NCBI RefSeq assembly: GCF_022170785.1
Contig: NZ_CP081870.1
Coordinates: forward strand, 4,154,001 to 4,218,000
Length of the DNA stretch: 64,000 nucleotides
Direction: 5' to 3'
From: Rossellomorea marisflavi
Lineage (GTDB): Bacteria > Bacillota > Bacilli > Bacillales > Bacillaceae_B
The notes beneath the pieces are model-generated. The model worked only from the letters and a program-made list of their open reading frames with translations, did no database searches and was not told where the DNA came from. This document shows, piece after piece, positions 62,506-64,000 of this stretch. A program made the position numbers and the translations under genes. How positions within the stretch are numbered: position 1 is the stretch's first letter; each line of letters starts with the position of its first letter.

Positions 62506-64000
62506 ATGAAAGTTCTCTTAATAGCACCTTATAGTGGGATGGCTGAAGTCAGCAAGCAGCTTGACCTCCCTCCAGACGTGAAGATGGACGTCACTGTCGC
62601 CAACCTCGAGGAGGGGGCTGACTTTGCACGTCAAACGATGCTGGAGGAGTACGATATCATCATCAGTCGCGGAGGCACGGCACTGGCAATCGAACAGGTG
62701 GCTTCCCTACCGGTGATCCATATTCAAATATCAGGCTACGATATGCTACGCGTCTTTACGCTGATTAAAAACATCGGAAAGAAAGTCGCGCTAGTCGGAT
62801 TTGCGTCTGTTACACAAGGGGCCGCAACTCTATGCAATATCCTTGAATACGACATTGAAGTAAAGACCATTGCCAACAGGACGGAAGTGAAGGCCCTCCT
62901 CGAATCCCTCAAGGAAGCCGGTTATGAATCCATCATAGGCGATGTGGTAACCGTGCAAGCTGCCGAATCCATGGGCCTTCATGGAGTGCTTATCACTTCA
63001 GGAAAAGAGGCATTGATCCAAGCAATTGAGGAAGGAAGACGTGCTTTCCAGCTTTCCAAAAAGGTAAGGCATAATTACGATATCTTCCATCAGCTTTTCC
63101 ATGAATTCCCTTACCCAACTGCCGTAATCGGAAAAGACCTTCTGATTCATGAGCAAAATGCGGCTTACCGTGCGTACCTTGATGACAACGCGTTAACCCA
63201 ATCAACCATTAAACGTCCACTGGAAGAAGTGTTGAGTACAGGAAAGAACCAGTGGTTGAAACTTGAACACGGGAACCAGTTTTTAGTGGTTCAACTTTTC
63301 AAACTCACGGATACGAAGGCCGGAATGATGTGCTTTGTCAGAGGGAACCCATCCGACAGGAAGCCGATATCGATTGATATTGGACCGAAGGCCTCTCCAA
63401 TAATAGGAGAAAGCCTCTATTCACGGAATCTGGCTAGACAATTGACACGACTGGGCTCAATGCCACTCTCCATCATCGGTGATAAAGGAACAGGGAAATC
63501 GACGGTGGCAGAAAACATTCACCACCAACGATTTGGGCATGCTGCTCCTCTAATCAGCATCGACGCCGCTTTGCTCGATGAACATGCTTTGAGCGAATTG
63601 AAACAAATCCTTTTGCCCATCCAGGCAGGGAGCATTGTGGTTCTAAACCAGGATAAAAGCCAGCACGTGGAAGAATTCACAAGTTTGTTGACATCCTATT
63701 CTCATCGTGTGCAGATCATATTTATCCAGGAAAATGCCGGGCAGGATGTAACGATTGAAACGCAAAGTATCCACTTAGCCCCATTATCAAGACGAAAAGA
63801 GGACATCCCGGTCTTCGCCCATTATTTCTTAACGGCCTTACATGCTCAAAACGGAAGTGAAACCGTAGGGATAAAGCCGGAAGCCATGACCTTGTTGAAG
63901 GAATATGATTGGCCCGGGAATCTCCATGAACTGAAGCAAGCGATCCATGAATTGGCACAGAAAGCAGACGGATATTATATAGAAAAAGCACAAACAGAAA
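62506..64000 (+). CDS. PrpR_N-type AAA+ regulator, partial, probably lacking sigma-54 contact
   Basis: The gene runs off the window end (498 codons visible). ATG 62506 has AGGAG about 11 nt upstream; two other ATGs in the same frame are less well placed. The N-terminal PrpR_N domain (about 1-170; IIISRGGTALAIEQ, LKEAGYESIIGD) is followed by a PAS-like segment (about 190-280; FPYPTAVIGKDLL) and an AAA+ domain with Walker A GDKGTGKST (about 325). The GAFTGA loop and the acidic Walker B pair are not visible; the sequence runs through LLPIQAGSIVVLN without them. The late motifs LSRRKEDIP and YDWPGNLHELKQ are kept. A DNA-binding HTH should lie beyond the edge. Confidence 0.75.
   Translation, partial: MKVLLIAPYSGMAEVSKQLDLPPDVKMDVTVANLEEGADFARQTMLEEYDIIISRGGTALAIEQVASLPVIHIQISGYDMLRVFTLIKNIGKKVALVGFASVTQGAATLCNILEYDIEVKTIANRTEVKALLESLKEAGYESIIGDVVTVQAAESMGLHGVLITSGKEALIQAIEEGRRAFQLSKKVRHNYDIFHQLFHEFPYPTAVIGKDLLIHEQNAAYRAYLDDNALTQSTIKRPLEEVLSTGKNQWLKLEHGNQFLVVQLFKLTDTKAGMMCFVRGNPSDRKPISIDIGPKASPIIGESLYSRNLARQLTRLGSMPLSIIGDKGTGKSTVAENIHHQRFGHAAPLISIDAALLDEHALSELKQILLPIQAGSIVVLNQDKSQHVEEFTSLLTSYSHRVQIIFIQENAGQDVTIETQSIHLAPLSRRKEDIPVFAHYFLTALHAQNGSETVGIKPEAMTLLKEYDWPGNLHELKQAIHELAQKADGYYIEKAQTE

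Overview
The window is a chromosomal stretch from a low-to-mid GC Gram-positive bacterium of the family Bacillaceae. The evidence is AGGAGG-type ribosome binding sites, sigma-A promoters, T-box, lysine-riboswitch and LicT-type leader controls, a YhfU-YhfT-YhfS (BirA) cluster and a sacB-levB pair as in Bacillus subtilis, and REP-like palindromes of the kind scattered in Bacillus-related genomes. A genus such as Rossellomorea is a guess that the sequence alone does not prove.

Layout. 1-6525: levansucrase sacB and endolevanase levB (both minus strand), then an IS110-family element that split a REP-like repeat, an intact copy of that repeat, and a tandem ~210-bp repeat. 6526-10787: a YesM/YesN-type two-component system with a sugar-binding lipoprotein but no permease. 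10914-13860: MarR plus MMPL exporter behind a 20-bp-armed palindrome. 13921-20489: pentapeptide protein, lipoprotein, DUF3891 protein, two membrane proteins, a YedK/HMCES-type DNA-protein crosslinking protein, and a GntR-CynX-like MFS pair. 20546-25764: an arsenic region. arsR-arsB-arsC forms one operon; next to it is an ArsN1-like acetyltransferase plus flavoprotein operon, apparently controlled by a cysteine-containing MarR protein through two related palindromes. 25768-25783 is a close match to the ParB/Spo0J parS site, followed by a 31-aa membrane peptide gene. 26024-31810: two ABC exporter systems (LolD/FtsX type; YtrA-type GntR with ATPase and permease).

31904-36095 looks decayed: a VTT/DedA-like gene with a frameshift, an A+T-rich broken gene, and a T-box-controlled threonyl-tRNA synthetase with an in-frame TGA in its anticodon-binding domain. 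36180-47572 holds transporters (TSUP, AI-2E, MFS, MATE, MntH with an MntR box) and regulators (Crp, XRE, MerR). 47618-50936 is the BirA-type yhfUTS cluster (BioY, acyl-CoA ligase, thiolase). 51620-56162 is the aryl-beta-glucoside operon licT-bglP-bglH with two RAT/terminator pairs and a cre-like site. 56214-58281: a DMT exporter with its MerR regulator, and signal peptidase I. 58450-61125 is an amino-acid ABC importer behind a lysine riboswitch. The window ends with a membrane diguanylate cyclase and the start of a PrpR_N-type AAA+ regulator whose sigma-54 contact segment seems to be missing.

The most unusual signals are: the IS110 element in a REP-like target, with a noncoding segment that repeats its own right junction; the MarR-controlled arsenical operon; the nonsense-interrupted ThrRS behind an intact T-box; the parS-like site; and the atypical PrpR-like regulator.
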